DNA from: Defluviitaleaceae bacterium
GTDB taxonomy: Bacteria > Bacillota > Clostridia > Lachnospirales > WRAX01
NCBI GenBank assembly: GCA_009779935.1
Contig: WRAX01000010.1
Coordinates: forward strand, 1 to 64,000
Direction of reading: 5' to 3'
Length of the DNA stretch: 64,000 nucleotides
The stretch's first letter is position 1, and each line of letters opens with the position of its first letter. Both the position numbers and the translations under genes were made by a program. The notes under the pieces are model-generated. The model saw only the letters and a list, made by a program, of their open reading frames with translations, was not told where the DNA came from and did not search any database. Positions 33,386 through 42,509 of this stretch are shown in pieces.

Positions 33386-35197
33386 ATGTCAGAATTAAAG
33401 ACCAGAGAGCAAGTGCCGGCAGAGTTTAAGTGGAACCTAACCACCGTATGTAAAACCGACGGGGAGTGGGAAAGCCGCTTGGAGGCTGCAACGGCACAAA
33501 TTGCCAAAGTTAAAGCCTTTGAGGGTAAGCTTGGCGAAAGCGGCGCAAGCCTTTTAGCATGCTTGCAAGCACAAGATGCCCTGCAACAGGAAGGATACCA
33601 GCTATACTTATACGCCGCCCTAAAATATGACGAAGATACAGCAAATGCCCAATACCAAGGCATGCGGGACAAAATGCGTGGTGCAGCGGTGCAAATGCAA
33701 GCATCCACTAGCTTTTTAGAGCCTGAAATTATCGCCATTGGCGAAGATAAGGTTAAAGGCTTTGCAGCATCCACCCCGGGTTTGGAGCTTTACAACCACA
33801 TGCTTCACGATATTTTCCGCAAGCAAGCCCATATCCTGTCCCCTGATAAAGAGGAGCTTTTAGCAAAAGCCGGCGAAATCGGCGGTGCGCCAAACAGCAT
33901 CTACCGTATGATAATCCAAACAGATATGGTGTTTGGCAAAGCAAAAGACAGTAATGGGGAGGAGCACGAGGTTACATCAGGTCGTTTCGGCAGTTTGATG
34001 CAAAGTACGGACCGCACCCTGCGCCGCAATGTGCATGAGCTTTATTATGACACCTATATTAAACAAAAAAACACCATAGCAGAAGCCTACAATTATTCTG
34101 TTAAAAACGACAACTTCCAAGCCGATGCCCGTAATTACCAATCCGCTTTGGAAGCTGCCCTGTCCTACAACAATATTCCTGTATCCATCTACAAAAATTT
34201 GGTGGATACTGTTGGCAAAAACATGCACATCTTCCATCGCTATTTAGACCTGCGCAAGCGTTGCCTTGGGGTGGATAAATTGGAGTTTTGCGACATTTAC
34301 GCCCCAATCGTTAAAGATGCGGATGTTAAAATGAACTGGGACGAAGCCAAAACCGCTGTGCTTGAAGGCGTTGCCGCCCTTGGTAAAGAATATCAAGATT
34401 TAATACAAAAAAGCTATGACGAAAATTGGATTGATGTGTACGAAAACAAAGGCAAAGCAACCGGGGCATATTCTTGGGGCACATATGGCCTGCCCCACCC
34501 CTTTGTGCTAATGAATTATGATGATACCATTGGGGATATGTTTGTGCTTGCCCACGAAATGGGCCATGCCCTGCATACCTATTACACCTGCGCAAACCAG
34601 CCCCATGTTTACGGCGATTACACCATTTTCTTAGCAGAGGTGGCAAGCACCGTAAACGAAGCATTGGTAATGGAGCATATGCTAAAAAATACCGACCCAA
34701 AAACCGAAAAAACCAAATATCTTTACCTGCTTAATGAGTTTTTAGAGGGCTTTAAGGGTACGGTGTTCCGCCAAACCATGTTTGCCGAATTTGAGATGAT
34801 AACCCATGAAATGACAAAGGAAGGCAAGCCGCTAAACAGCGAAACCCTTAACCAACTATACAAAGATTTGCTTACCAAATATTTTGGGGACCATATTGTG
34901 ATTGACGACCGCATTGTGTACGAGTGGAGCAGGATACCCCATTTTTACAGGGCTTTTTATGTGTACCAATACGCCACCGGCTACTGCTCTGCCATGGCAT
35001 TGTCAAAGGCTATACATGAAGATGGTGCGCCCGCCGTGGAAAAATACCTGGGCTTGCTAAAAGGCGGCAGTAGTGACTATTCCGTGGAATTGCTTAAAAA
35101 AGCAGGGGTGGATATGACAACCCCGCAACCGATACAAGCGGCCATGGATGTTTTTGAAAGTTTGATTGATAGGTTTGAAAAGGCGAATTTCTCCTAG
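33386..35197 (+). CDS. pepF: Oligoendopeptidase F
   Basis: 603 residues, M3B metallopeptidase. The zinc site is FVLAHEMGHALHTYY (HExxH), with the third ligand Glu in FLAEVASTVNEALVM. The N-terminal helical PepF domain opens TREQVPAEFKWNLTTVCKTD. It cleaves peptides of about 7-17 residues inside the cell. AGGAGG precedes the ATG. The stop is followed at once by the next ATG. Confidence 0.95.
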   Translation: MSELKTREQVPAEFKWNLTTVCKTDGEWESRLEAATAQIAKVKAFEGKLGESGASLLACLQAQDALQQEGYQLYLYAALKYDEDTANAQYQGMRDKMRGAAVQMQASTSFLEPEIIAIGEDKVKGFAASTPGLELYNHMLHDIFRKQAHILSPDKEELLAKAGEIGGAPNSIYRMIIQTDMVFGKAKDSNGEEHEVTSGRFGSLMQSTDRTLRRNVHELYYDTYIKQKNTIAEAYNYSVKNDNFQADARNYQSALEAALSYNNIPVSIYKNLVDTVGKNMHIFHRYLDLRKRCLGVDKLEFCDIYAPIVKDADVKMNWDEAKTAVLEGVAALGKEYQDLIQKSYDENWIDVYENKGKATGAYSWGTYGLPHPFVLMNYDDTIGDMFVLAHEMGHALHTYYTCANQPHVYGDYTIFLAEVASTVNEALVMEHMLKNTDPKTEKTKYLYLLNEFLEGFKGTVFRQTMFAEFEMITHEMTKEGKPLNSETLNQLYKDLLTKYFGDHIVIDDRIVYEWSRIPHFYRAFYVYQYATGYCSAMALSKAIHEDGAPAVEKYLGLLKGGSSDYSVELLKKAGVDMTTPQPIQAAMDVFESLIDRFEKANFS

Positions 35198-35827
35198 ATG
35201 CAAAAGATTTCCATAAACGGCGTGGAGGTTTTTGTAGAGCCCGAAGAGAAGTATCTGCAAATAAATGACATAAACGAAGCCGATTTGGGTAAGATTTGGG
35301 GATTGGTTTTGGGTGAGTATGGCGATTATGACAAATGGCTTTGCTACCACAGTACAATACCGCCAACTTCACTAATTGAAGAAGTTGGCGGGGTACTTGT
35401 GGATGATAGTGTGGAAATGCGCTTAGTACCCAACCAATTTTGCCCTGCCCAATTTTTGGGTGTACAGCGTCTAACAAAAGCGGATTTTGATGAATTTGCC
35501 CAATTACATGATAGGCTTAACCCCGATATGTATTGGAACAGCCAGCGTATGGTGCAAGATCTTTCCCATTGGGCGGTTTTTGTGGTGCTAAATGGCGGTA
35601 AAATAACCGCTTATACAATGCTTGCCCTTTGGAATTGGGAGATTTATAAGGTAGCAGCGGAAACCATCAGCCAAAACGCCGCACTTATAACCGCCGCAGC
35701 CCAATTTGCCTTTGAAAACGGCGCAAAAGAACTTTTGTACATGGCAGATGATGGCACCAATGCCCACCAAGCCGCATTAAAAACAGGCTTTCTGCAAACA
35801 GGTTTTTACAAGGGCTACAAATTGTAG
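35198..35827 (+). CDS. GNAT-fold acetyltransferase-like protein
   Basis: 209 residues beginning directly after the pepF stop. The C-terminal two-thirds look like a GNAT fold: WAVFVVLNGGKITAYTMLAL, then ALITAAAQFAFENGAKELLY and AHQAALKTGFLQTGFYKGYK, the terminal pattern of Asn/His...AL..GF. The acetyl-CoA loop (Q/RxxGxG/A) is poorly conserved, so activity is uncertain. Substrate unknown. The TAG stop is part of a GTAGGG palindrome. Confidence 0.62.
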   Translation: MQKISINGVEVFVEPEEKYLQINDINEADLGKIWGLVLGEYGDYDKWLCYHSTIPPTSLIEEVGGVLVDDSVEMRLVPNQFCPAQFLGVQRLTKADFDEFAQLHDRLNPDMYWNSQRMVQDLSHWAVFVVLNGGKITAYTMLALWNWEIYKVAAETISQNAALITAAAQFAFENGAKELLYMADDGTNAHQAALKTGFLQTGFYKGYKL

Positions 35828-35847
35828 GGGCGGGCATTGCCTGCCCC
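35824..35847. repeat. GTAGGG-family palindrome at a stop codon
   Basis: GTAGGGGCGGGCATTGCCTGCCCC. The TAG at 35825-35827 is the stop of the GNAT-like gene; the palindrome fills most of the gap to the next gene. Confidence 0.65.
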
Positions 35848-35861
35848 AATCAGGAGGTGGC

Positions 35862-36737
35862 ATGATTAATTTTGCGAAGAAAATACCAATCGAAGCAGGC
35901 TGGTCTGCAGACAAAAAATACTGCGCCATAACAGAGTCCGGGGAAAAGTTTTTGCTGCGCATATCCGCCGAAACCCGGCGGGATTCCCGCAAAACATTAC
36001 ATGAAATGATGAAGCAGGTTGCGGCACTTAATATACCCATGTGCCGCCCTGTGGATTTTGGGGAATGTGATGATGGGGTTTATATGGTGCAAACATGGGT
36101 TGACGGGGATGACCTATCACCCACATTACCCACCCTGCCCAAAAAACGCCAATGTGCCCTTGGGCTGGATGCGGGCAGATATCTGCGCCAAATCCACACC
36201 ATACCAGCCCCCGATGGGCGGGAAGATTGGGCAAACCATTTTAATGCCAAAATCGATAGAGTTATCAACAACTACGAGGAATGTGATTTGCACCTGGAAA
36301 ACGATACCAACATAATAGACTATATCACCGATAACCGCCATTTACTTACAAACCGCCCCCAAAGTTTTAGCCACGGTGATTACCATGTAGGCAACATGAT
36401 GCTTGCAGGCGGCAAACTTACGATTATTGACTTTGACCGTTTTGACTTTGGAGACCCCTTAGCGGAATTTAACCGCATACCATTTTCTGCCCGAATAAGC
36501 CCCGCCTTTGCCACAGGGCAAATTAGGGGGTATTTTGAAGGGGAGCCGCCTTCGGATTTTTTTAGCATAATGCTTTTGTATGTTGCTTGCAACACGCTTG
36601 CATCACTACCTTGGGCAATCCCTTTCGGTCAGGGTGAAATTGATACTATGAGAAAAATGGCACAAGATATGCTGTCATGGCATGATGATATGCAAAACCC
36701 CGTGCCGTCATGGTATTGTGGAGGTAAATATGATTAA
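35862..36737 (+). CDS. APH-family small-molecule kinase
   Basis: 291 residues of the aminoglycoside phosphotransferase/choline kinase fold. Catalytic loop FSHGDYHVGNMML (Brenner motif HGDxxxxN) and metal loop IIDFDRFDFGDP are intact; the N-lobe has EKFLLRISAETRR and MKQVAALNIPMCRPV. It should phosphorylate a hydroxyl of a small molecule. Antibiotic resistance is only one of many roles in the family and there is no specific support for it here. AGGAGGTG precedes the ATG. It overlaps nspC by 8 bases. Confidence 0.85.
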   Translation: MINFAKKIPIEAGWSADKKYCAITESGEKFLLRISAETRRDSRKTLHEMMKQVAALNIPMCRPVDFGECDDGVYMVQTWVDGDDLSPTLPTLPKKRQCALGLDAGRYLRQIHTIPAPDGREDWANHFNAKIDRVINNYEECDLHLENDTNIIDYITDNRHLLTNRPQSFSHGDYHVGNMMLAGGKLTIIDFDRFDFGDPLAEFNRIPFSARISPAFATGQIRGYFEGEPPSDFFSIMLLYVACNTLASLPWAIPFGQGEIDTMRKMAQDMLSWHDDMQNPVPSWYCGGKYD

Positions 36738-37857
36738 TTTTGATGTAAATAAATTTGATACCCCTTATTTTTTGGTGGATGAGGGCTTGTTAAAGCGCAA
36801 CTTGGAGATTTTGGCGGGGGTGAAAAAGGACGCTGGTTGCAAGATTTTGCTTGCCCAAAAGGCATTTTCCATGTTTGTAACCTACCCCCTTATCAGCCAA
36901 TATTTGGACGGCACATGCGCTTCGGGTTTGCATGAAGCCCTGCTTGCCCATGAACATTTTAAGGGCGAAAACCATGTGTTTTCCCCGGCATATACGGAAA
37001 AGGATATGCCCGAAATTTTGCGGGTGTGTGACCATTTGGTATTTAACTCCTTCACCCAATGGCAGCGGTTTAAGGGGGATGTGGGCGGCAAAAGTTGCGG
37101 AATACGCATAAATCCCGAATTTTCCACGCAGGATGCGGGTATTTACGACCCCTGCGCACCAAATTCCCGCCTTGGGGTTACACTTGCCAGCTTCCGTCCC
37201 GATTTGCTGGACGGCATTAGCGGGCTACATTTCCACGCCCTTTGCCAACAAGGGGCAGAAGAGCTTGCAGCAACTTTTGCCGCCGCCGAGGAGAGGTTTG
37301 GCAAATTTTTTCACCAAATGGATTGGCTTAATTTTGGCGGCGGGCATCACATTACCAAAAAAGGCTACAATATTCCGCTTTTGGTGGATACCATCAAGCG
37401 TGCCAAGAAAAAATATAATGTGGAAATTTATTTGGAGCCCGGCGAAGCCATTGCCCTGGATGCCGGCTTTTTGATAGCGGAAGTTGTGGATATTGTGGAA
37501 AATGACGGCAATATAGCCATCCTGGACGCATCTGCCGCCTGCCACATGCCCGATGTGCTGGAAATGCCCTATCGCCCCCATATTACCGGCAGCGGTAAGG
37601 CAGGGGAAAAAGCCCATACCTATCGCTTTGGCGGCCCCAGTTGCCTTGCAGGTGACATCATAGGGGAATATTCTTTTGACCGGCCTTTGAAAGTGGGTAG
37701 CCGCTTGGTTTTTACAGATATGGCAATTTATTCCATGGTAAAAACCAATACATTTAATGGCATAAAATTACCCGGCCTTGCCATGCGCAGGTTGGATGGC
37801 ACCATGGAGTGCATCAAAACCTTTGGCTATCAAGATTTTAGGTCAAGGCTATCGTGA
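36730..37857 (+). CDS. nspC: Carboxynorspermidine decarboxylase
   Basis: 375 residues from the ATG after GGAGG. A fold III, PLP-dependent decarboxylase: PLP Lys in ILLAQKAFSMF, then FDTPYFLVDEGLLKRNLEIL near the start, SRLGVTL, GLHFHALCQQG, LNFGGGHHITKKGY and YLEPGEAIALDAG, with the second-subunit Cys region GGPSCLAGDIIG. It decarboxylates carboxynorspermidine or carboxyspermidine, giving norspermidine or spermidine by the alternative pathway. The dehydrogenase partner (Lys1-like) is not in the window. Confidence 0.92.
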   Translation: MINFDVNKFDTPYFLVDEGLLKRNLEILAGVKKDAGCKILLAQKAFSMFVTYPLISQYLDGTCASGLHEALLAHEHFKGENHVFSPAYTEKDMPEILRVCDHLVFNSFTQWQRFKGDVGGKSCGIRINPEFSTQDAGIYDPCAPNSRLGVTLASFRPDLLDGISGLHFHALCQQGAEELAATFAAAEERFGKFFHQMDWLNFGGGHHITKKGYNIPLLVDTIKRAKKKYNVEIYLEPGEAIALDAGFLIAEVVDIVENDGNIAILDASAACHMPDVLEMPYRPHITGSGKAGEKAHTYRFGGPSCLAGDIIGEYSFDRPLKVGSRLVFTDMAIYSMVKTNTFNGIKLPGLAMRRLDGTMECIKTFGYQDFRSRLS

Positions 37858-38636
37858 TGGGTAAGGGCAAAAAGATTATTTTTGGCATTTTGGCTGCGAT
37901 AACATTTGCCTTTGGTGCCCAGGTGGAAGATGTGGATGTGGTTTCGATTTTGTTTGTAGGAAACAGCCATGTACGCACAGGCAATGTGCCGGGGCAATTG
38001 CAAGCACTTGCAAACCTGCACGGCATTGAAATTACCTATGTAGACGTTTCTATAAATGGCCCGGGATTTATTTACGGTGAGCAACGAGGAGATAATGCCA
38101 TAAGGGAAATGCAAAACAGAAACTTTGATTATGTTGTTATAGGGCCGGCTGCGGGACGTGGGCGCAATGTAATAACTGACACTGATGGTTTTTTTAATAA
38201 TATCAGAGATTTCGCCGAGATAATAAGAGAACATGGGGCAATACCTGTATTATATAACACTGTATGGATGGGTGTGGACGGTCGTCCTAACGAGGAACTT
38301 CATAACATTTTTTCGGAGATGTTCAAGCAAGCCGCCTATGAAAATGATATTATTTTAGTAAATGTAGGTGACGCTTGGGTTTATGCACACAGGACCATTC
38401 CCGGAATTTCTCTTTATGCCAGAGATGGGATGCACGCAAACCATGCCGGGGCTTTTCTTGCCGCCAGTGTGTTTATGGCCACATTGTTTGATTTGGATAT
38501 TGAAAATATTCCCACAGGCAATATAATTGACGATATGCCAATGCTAAACATCATAATACTTGCAGGTATTGCATCTATTGCGGCAATTGCTATTTACTGC
38601 ATTGCAAAAAAACAACCCCTGCACTGGAAAAAATGA
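37857..38636 (+). CDS. SGNH/GDSL-like hydrolase, membrane associated
   Basis: 260 residues. A hydrophobic N-terminus (IIFGILAAITFAFGAQ) is probably an uncleaved or cleaved signal. SILFVGNSHVRTGNVP takes the place of the GDS block, VVIGPAAGRGRN the central block, and ARDGMHANHAGAFLAA the DxxH block with the catalytic His. A C-terminal helix (IIILAGIASIAAIAIYCIA) anchors it. An esterase or deacylase acting on an extracellular substrate is expected. The ATG overlaps the nspC stop (TGATG). Confidence 0.75.
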   Translation: MGKGKKIIFGILAAITFAFGAQVEDVDVVSILFVGNSHVRTGNVPGQLQALANLHGIEITYVDVSINGPGFIYGEQRGDNAIREMQNRNFDYVVIGPAAGRGRNVITDTDGFFNNIRDFAEIIREHGAIPVLYNTVWMGVDGRPNEELHNIFSEMFKQAAYENDIILVNVGDAWVYAHRTIPGISLYARDGMHANHAGAFLAASVFMATLFDLDIENIPTGNIIDDMPMLNIIILAGIASIAAIAIYCIAKKQPLHWKK

Positions 38637-38667
38637 TTTTACCAGCAATCGCCATTGCGTCACTTAA

Positions 38668-38868
38668 AGTTATGAGCTTCTTTCCGCATGTGTTTCTGTT
38701 TATCGCCTTGCGAGGCATGAAAGGGATAGGAAGTATGTTTTCTACATCATAACTTGCTGTGTTGTTTATGCATTAACATTTGTTCCGGTATTGGGGTTGC
38801 GCATCCCCATATATATGGGCAACAACGCCGCCGCCCTTGTGGAGGCTGTTATAGAATTTTTACCGTGA
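38668..38868 (+). pseudogene. Possible remnant of a small membrane protein gene
   Basis: An open frame of 66 codons without any early start codon reads RHERDRKYVFYIITCCVVYA and LTFVPVLGLRIPIYMGN, then AAALVEAVIEFLP and a TGA. A different frame starts from an ATG at 38672 and stops at 38751. The membrane-like stretch suggests a frameshifted or truncated gene. Weak support. Confidence 0.3.
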
Positions 38869-38880
38869 GAGGTGATGAAT

Positions 38881-39333
38881 GTGAAAGAAAAAGCCTTTGG
38901 AAAAGAGCTGGCAATTGCCGGCACGGTATTTTCCTACCGCATTAATGTGGCAATTGCCGTATTTTTAATTTTTATTAATGCCCAAATTTTCGCAGGGCTT
39001 TTGATGAGTAATGACCCCGAAATAGCCACCCACCTAACCCCAATGTATGGTAGCCTGCTTTTTGCCTGCATTATTTACGGCTTTACTGCCATAAACTTAA
39101 TGGCTACAAAAATCCGCATTTTCGGCAATGGTTTGGAGTACCGCAGCCTACTGCGCCGCCGCTTTGTGGCGGAACAGGATATTAAGTATGTTACTTTTGC
39201 ACGTAAGGATAAATTGCGCATGCAAATAACCATCCACACCACAGATGGCAAACCAATGCTGCTAAATGCTGCTAAATACAAGGACAATCAGCCTATTATC
39301 GATTTTTGCGCCCGCTTCAAAAAAGCATCTTGA
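38881..39333 (+). CDS. Small membrane protein with PH-like domain
   Basis: 150 residues from a GTG 5 bases after GAGGTGA. Two membrane helices (VAIAVFLIFINAQIFAGLLM and LLFACIIYGFTAINLMA) precede a cytoplasmic beta-rich domain, KIRIFGNGLEYRSLLRRR, FVAEQDIKYVTFARKDK, QITIHTTDGKPMLLNAA, which follows the bacterial PH-domain pattern (YdbS-like). Function unknown. Confidence 0.65.
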   Translation: MKEKAFGKELAIAGTVFSYRINVAIAVFLIFINAQIFAGLLMSNDPEIATHLTPMYGSLLFACIIYGFTAINLMATKIRIFGNGLEYRSLLRRRFVAEQDIKYVTFARKDKLRMQITIHTTDGKPMLLNAAKYKDNQPIIDFCARFKKAS

Positions 39334-39358
39334 AACGGAGCCGGCATTGGGTTATAAT
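39330..39358 (+). promoter_or_regulatory. tdh promoter
   Basis: TTGAAA (39330-39335), a 17-base spacer and TATAAT (39353-39358). The -35 box overlaps the TGA stop of the preceding gene. Confidence 0.7.
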
Positions 39359-39403
39359 TGAAGCAAACACAATTTTGAAACTATAATAAAGGAGAAGTTA
39401 TCT

Positions 39404-40450
39404 ATGCAAAAGACAATGAAAGCAATTATTAAAGCCCGTGGCGAACATGGCGGCCTGGAGATTAAAGATATACCTGTGCCGCAAATCGGCCCAAATGATG
39501 TGCTGGTAAAAATCCGTAAAAACGGCATTTGCGGCACGGATGTGCATATTTATAAATGGGATGCCTGGGCCATGCGCACCATCCAAACCCCCATGACGTT
39601 GGGGCATGAATTTGTTGGCACAATTGAAGAAATTGGCGCAAATGTTACCGGCTTTGAAATCGGACAACTGGTGTCAGGCGAAGGGCATGTGGTTTGCGGC
39701 AAATGCCGCTGGTGCATTACGGGCGCACAACATCTTTGCCGTGCAACCAAGGGCATTGGCGTTAACCGTGATGGTGTTTTTGCCGAATACGCCTCCATCC
39801 CCGCTACCAATATTTGGATTTGTGACCCTAAGATACCCGAAAATGTGCTTGCCGTGCAGGACCCGTTGGGCAACGCTGTCCACACCGCCTTCTCCTTCCC
39901 GTTAATTGGTGAAGATGTGCTTATTACAGGGGCGGGCCCCATCGGTCTAATGGCTGTGCCGATTGCAAAAATGGCAGGTGCCCGCAATATTGTTGTAACC
40001 GCCCGCAGGGATGCGCCCCTTAAAATGGCAATGGAGCTGGGCGCAACCCGCACCGTAAATATTCGTAACGAAAAAATTAGCGATGTTATGGCAGAGCTTG
40101 GCATGACAGAGGGTTTTGACGTGGGTATGGAGATGAGCGGAAGCCCGGAAGCCTTTGCCGAAATGGTTGATAATATGGCAAATGGCGGCAAAATAGCCAT
40201 TCTTGGCATTTTTGCCGATGATGTTAAAATTGACTGGGATAAAATCATCTTCCGCATGATAACCCTAAAAGGCATTTACGGGCGGGAAATGTATGATACT
40301 TGGTATAAAATGACCGCACTGCTGCAAAGCGGCCTTACCCCCCATATCGAAAAACTTGTAACCCACGAATTCCATTACAGCCAGGTAGATGAGGCCTTTG
40401 CCGCCATCGCCAGTGGTGATGTGATAAAGGCCGTACTTACTTGGGACTAA
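39404..40450 (+). CDS. tdh: L-threonine 3-dehydrogenase
   Basis: 348 residues, zinc-dependent medium-chain dehydrogenase. Catalytic zinc Cys in NGICGTDVHIY, GHEFVG, the structural zinc lobe CGKCRWCITGAQHLC with four Cys, and the NAD site GAGPIGLMAVPIAK. It oxidises threonine to 2-amino-3-ketobutyrate, which KBL (at 41322) cleaves to glycine and acetyl-CoA. AAAGGAG precedes the ATG. Confidence 0.95.
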   Translation: MQKTMKAIIKARGEHGGLEIKDIPVPQIGPNDVLVKIRKNGICGTDVHIYKWDAWAMRTIQTPMTLGHEFVGTIEEIGANVTGFEIGQLVSGEGHVVCGKCRWCITGAQHLCRATKGIGVNRDGVFAEYASIPATNIWICDPKIPENVLAVQDPLGNAVHTAFSFPLIGEDVLITGAGPIGLMAVPIAKMAGARNIVVTARRDAPLKMAMELGATRTVNIRNEKISDVMAELGMTEGFDVGMEMSGSPEAFAEMVDNMANGGKIAILGIFADDVKIDWDKIIFRMITLKGIYGREMYDTWYKMTALLQSGLTPHIEKLVTHEFHYSQVDEAFAAIASGDVIKAVLTWD

Positions 40451-40548
40451 TCCCCCGTAAGCGGATGAAAAATGAGTGCATTGCAGGTAAAGTAACGTCT
40501 ATTTGAACTAAGGCGTGTTGATGCTAATTCGTCATAGGATGTAATCAC

Positions 40549-41216
40549 TGAAGGGTGTAAATAACGCAGTTTGGATAGCTTCATCACAATAGCACCAAAG
40601 TTGCAATAAAATAAATTTACCAGCTGGATGGATTGTCATCTTGTTTATTTAATTAAGAGCGCACTTATGTACCACCACAAGAGTGGTACGTGCTTAAAAT
40701 TTATATAACGCAGTGAGAGCGAGGTGGAAAATGGCACTACCAGAATCTTTGCTTGAATTTTTGCACGTTAAAAGAATTGAAGTAGCAACAAGACTAACAA
40801 TCCCAGAAAACGGAATGCAAGCATACGTTGTCATTTTTCCTATTATAGAGATTAGGGAACTGAAATATTACAATAACTTGGCTGACACGGTTTCTTATGA
40901 AATCCGTTTAATTAAACATAAAGATATATACACCCATGAAAAATGGGGATATGATTGGGATTATGTTTTGGATGATAAAACCACAAGAATTAAACGCATA
41001 TTTGTGAATAGAGTCGATGATAACAACGAGTTAGAAAAAGTTCTAACATCAATAGACATTGATATTAACGACTTCAATCGCCTTAGAATTTATGACAGCC
41101 CTGTGCTTGATAATGTGATTGATTGTTATTTTGAACATCCAAGTCAATCCCCGCACTTATGGGAAGATTTTTGAAAGTGGCTAAAAAAGCATTATCTGCG
41201 TTATTTCCACCCTTCA
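40549..41216. mobile_element. 0.67-kb unit with 21-bp inverted ends, between tdh and kbl
   Basis: TGAAGGGTGTAAATAACGCAG at 40549-40569 and its inverse at 41196-41216 match at 20 of 21 positions. They enclose one gene (40731-41174) on an AT-rich stretch that separates tdh from kbl. An extra ATAACGCAG lies inside the left end near 40707. There is no transposase and no clear target duplication. Interpreted as a small non-autonomous mobile unit with a cargo gene, but the evidence is the inverted repeat and the context only. Confidence 0.55.
40731..41174 (+). CDS. Orphan protein carried by the inverted-repeat unit
   Basis: 147 residues from the ATG after GAGGTGG. No family recognised. The sequence is soluble and charged, with LLEFLHVKRIEVATRLTIPE, YVVIFPIIEIRELKYYNNLA, KWGYDWDYVLDDKTTRIKRI and a C-terminal DCYFEHPSQSPHLWEDF. 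AT-rich codons distinguish it from tdh and kbl. Its position inside 21-bp inverted repeats suggests it arrived by transfer. It could be an immunity-like or adaptor protein, but nothing proves that. Confidence 0.7.
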   Translation: MALPESLLEFLHVKRIEVATRLTIPENGMQAYVVIFPIIEIRELKYYNNLADTVSYEIRLIKHKDIYTHEKWGYDWDYVLDDKTTRIKRIFVNRVDDNNELEKVLTSIDIDINDFNRLRIYDSPVLDNVIDCYFEHPSQSPHLWEDF

Positions 41217-41321
41217 CAAATAACGTCATACACCTTTTCGGTCGATTTTACACCATTCTTCGTCAGAAAAAATTCTTAATACTGACGCCATCCCAACTAA
41301 TCAAAAATTTTGGAGGTTAAA

Positions 41322-42509
41322 ATGAAAACAGCATACAAACACTGGGCAACATTAGCCCAAGAGATTAAAGACAGCGGCTTGTGGAAAACCGAGCGCATTA
41401 TAACCACCCCCCAAGGGGCGCAAATTGACACAACGGCAACCAAGGGTGTTATTAATATGTGCGCCAATAACTACCTTGGCCTGTCCAATAATGAAGATAT
41501 TAAAAAAGCGGCAATTGAGGGCATTGGCCGCTGGGGTTATGGCTATTCCAGCGTACGCTTTATTTGCGGCACTTCCCAATTGCATAAGGATTTGGAGGCA
41601 CGCCTGTCAAACTTTTTGGGTATGGAGGATACCATCCTTTACAGCTCCTGCTACGATGCTAATGGCGGCTTGTTTGAAACCATCCTAACCGCAGAAGATG
41701 CCATAATAAGCGACGAGCTTAACCACGCCAGCATTATTGACGGGGTGCGCCTGTGCAAAGCCATGCGTTACCGCTATAAAAACAATAATATGGAAGAGCT
41801 GGAAAATTGCCTGAAAGATGCCACCGAAAAGGGTGCACGCATCAAGGCTATTGTTACCGACGGTGTATTTTCCATGGATGGCACAATTGCAAACCTTGTA
41901 GCCGTTTGCGATTTGGCCGATAAATACGATGCAATCGTAATTGTGGATGACAGCCATGGTGTAGGCGTTATTGGCGATAATTTGAAGGGTGCCCACGAGC
42001 ACTGCGGTGTTATTGAGCGCATTGATGTTATGACAGGTACATTGGGCAAGGCTCTTGGTGGCTCATCGGGCGGCTACACCACAGGCAAAAAAGCTATTAT
42101 TGACATTTTGCGCCAGCGCAGCCGCACCTACCTATTCTCCAACACCCTTTCACCCATCATTGCCAGCGCATCCATTAAAGTGCTGGATATGGTGGAAAAT
42201 GACAAGGATTTGGCGGGCCGCTTAAAAGAAAACACAGCCTATTTCCGCAAAGGCTTAAAAGACATTGGTTATGATATAATCGAAGGTACCCACCCCATTG
42301 TGCCGATTATGACTTATGATGAAATTAAAGCGGGGCAACTGGCGGAAAAGATGCTGGAAAAGGGCGTTTATGTAATCGGCTTTTTCTTCCCTGTTGTGCA
42401 ACGTGGCAAGGCCAGGGTGCGTACACAAGTGTCCGCCGCACATACAAGGGAACAGCTGGACCATGCCCTTAACGCCTTCAAAGAAGCAAAGGCAGAGCTT
42501 GGCATATAA
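41322..42509 (+). CDS. kbl: 2-amino-3-ketobutyrate CoA ligase (glycine C-acetyltransferase)
   Basis: 395 residues from the ATG after GGAGG. An alpha-oxoamine synthase: [47 protein letters not shown] and the PLP Lys in [14 protein letters not shown]. It cleaves 2-amino-3-ketobutyrate with CoA into glycine and acetyl-CoA. Pathway partner of tdh upstream. Confidence 0.95.
   Translation: MKTAYKHWATLAQEIKDSGLWKTERIITTPQGAQIDTTATKGVINMCANNYLGLSNNEDIKKAAIEGIGRWGYGYSSVRFICGTSQLHKDLEARLSNFLGMEDTILYSSCYDANGGLFETILTAEDAIISDELNHASIIDGVRLCKAMRYRYKNNNMEELENCLKDATEKGARIKAIVTDGVFSMDGTIANLVAVCDLADKYDAIVIVDDSHGVGVIGDNLKGAHEHCGVIERIDVMTGTLGKALGGSSGGYTTGKKAIIDILRQRSRTYLFSNTLSPIIASASIKVLDMVENDKDLAGRLKENTAYFRKGLKDIGYDIIEGTHPIVPIMTYDEIKAGQLAEKMLEKGVYVIGFFFPVVQRGKARVRTQVSAAHTREQLDHALNAFKEAKAELGI

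Noticed and set aside
35862-36737. Aminoglycoside resistance gene
   Set aside because: The kinase fold is clear but the substrate region does not point to aminoglycosides and the gene is embedded with nspC.
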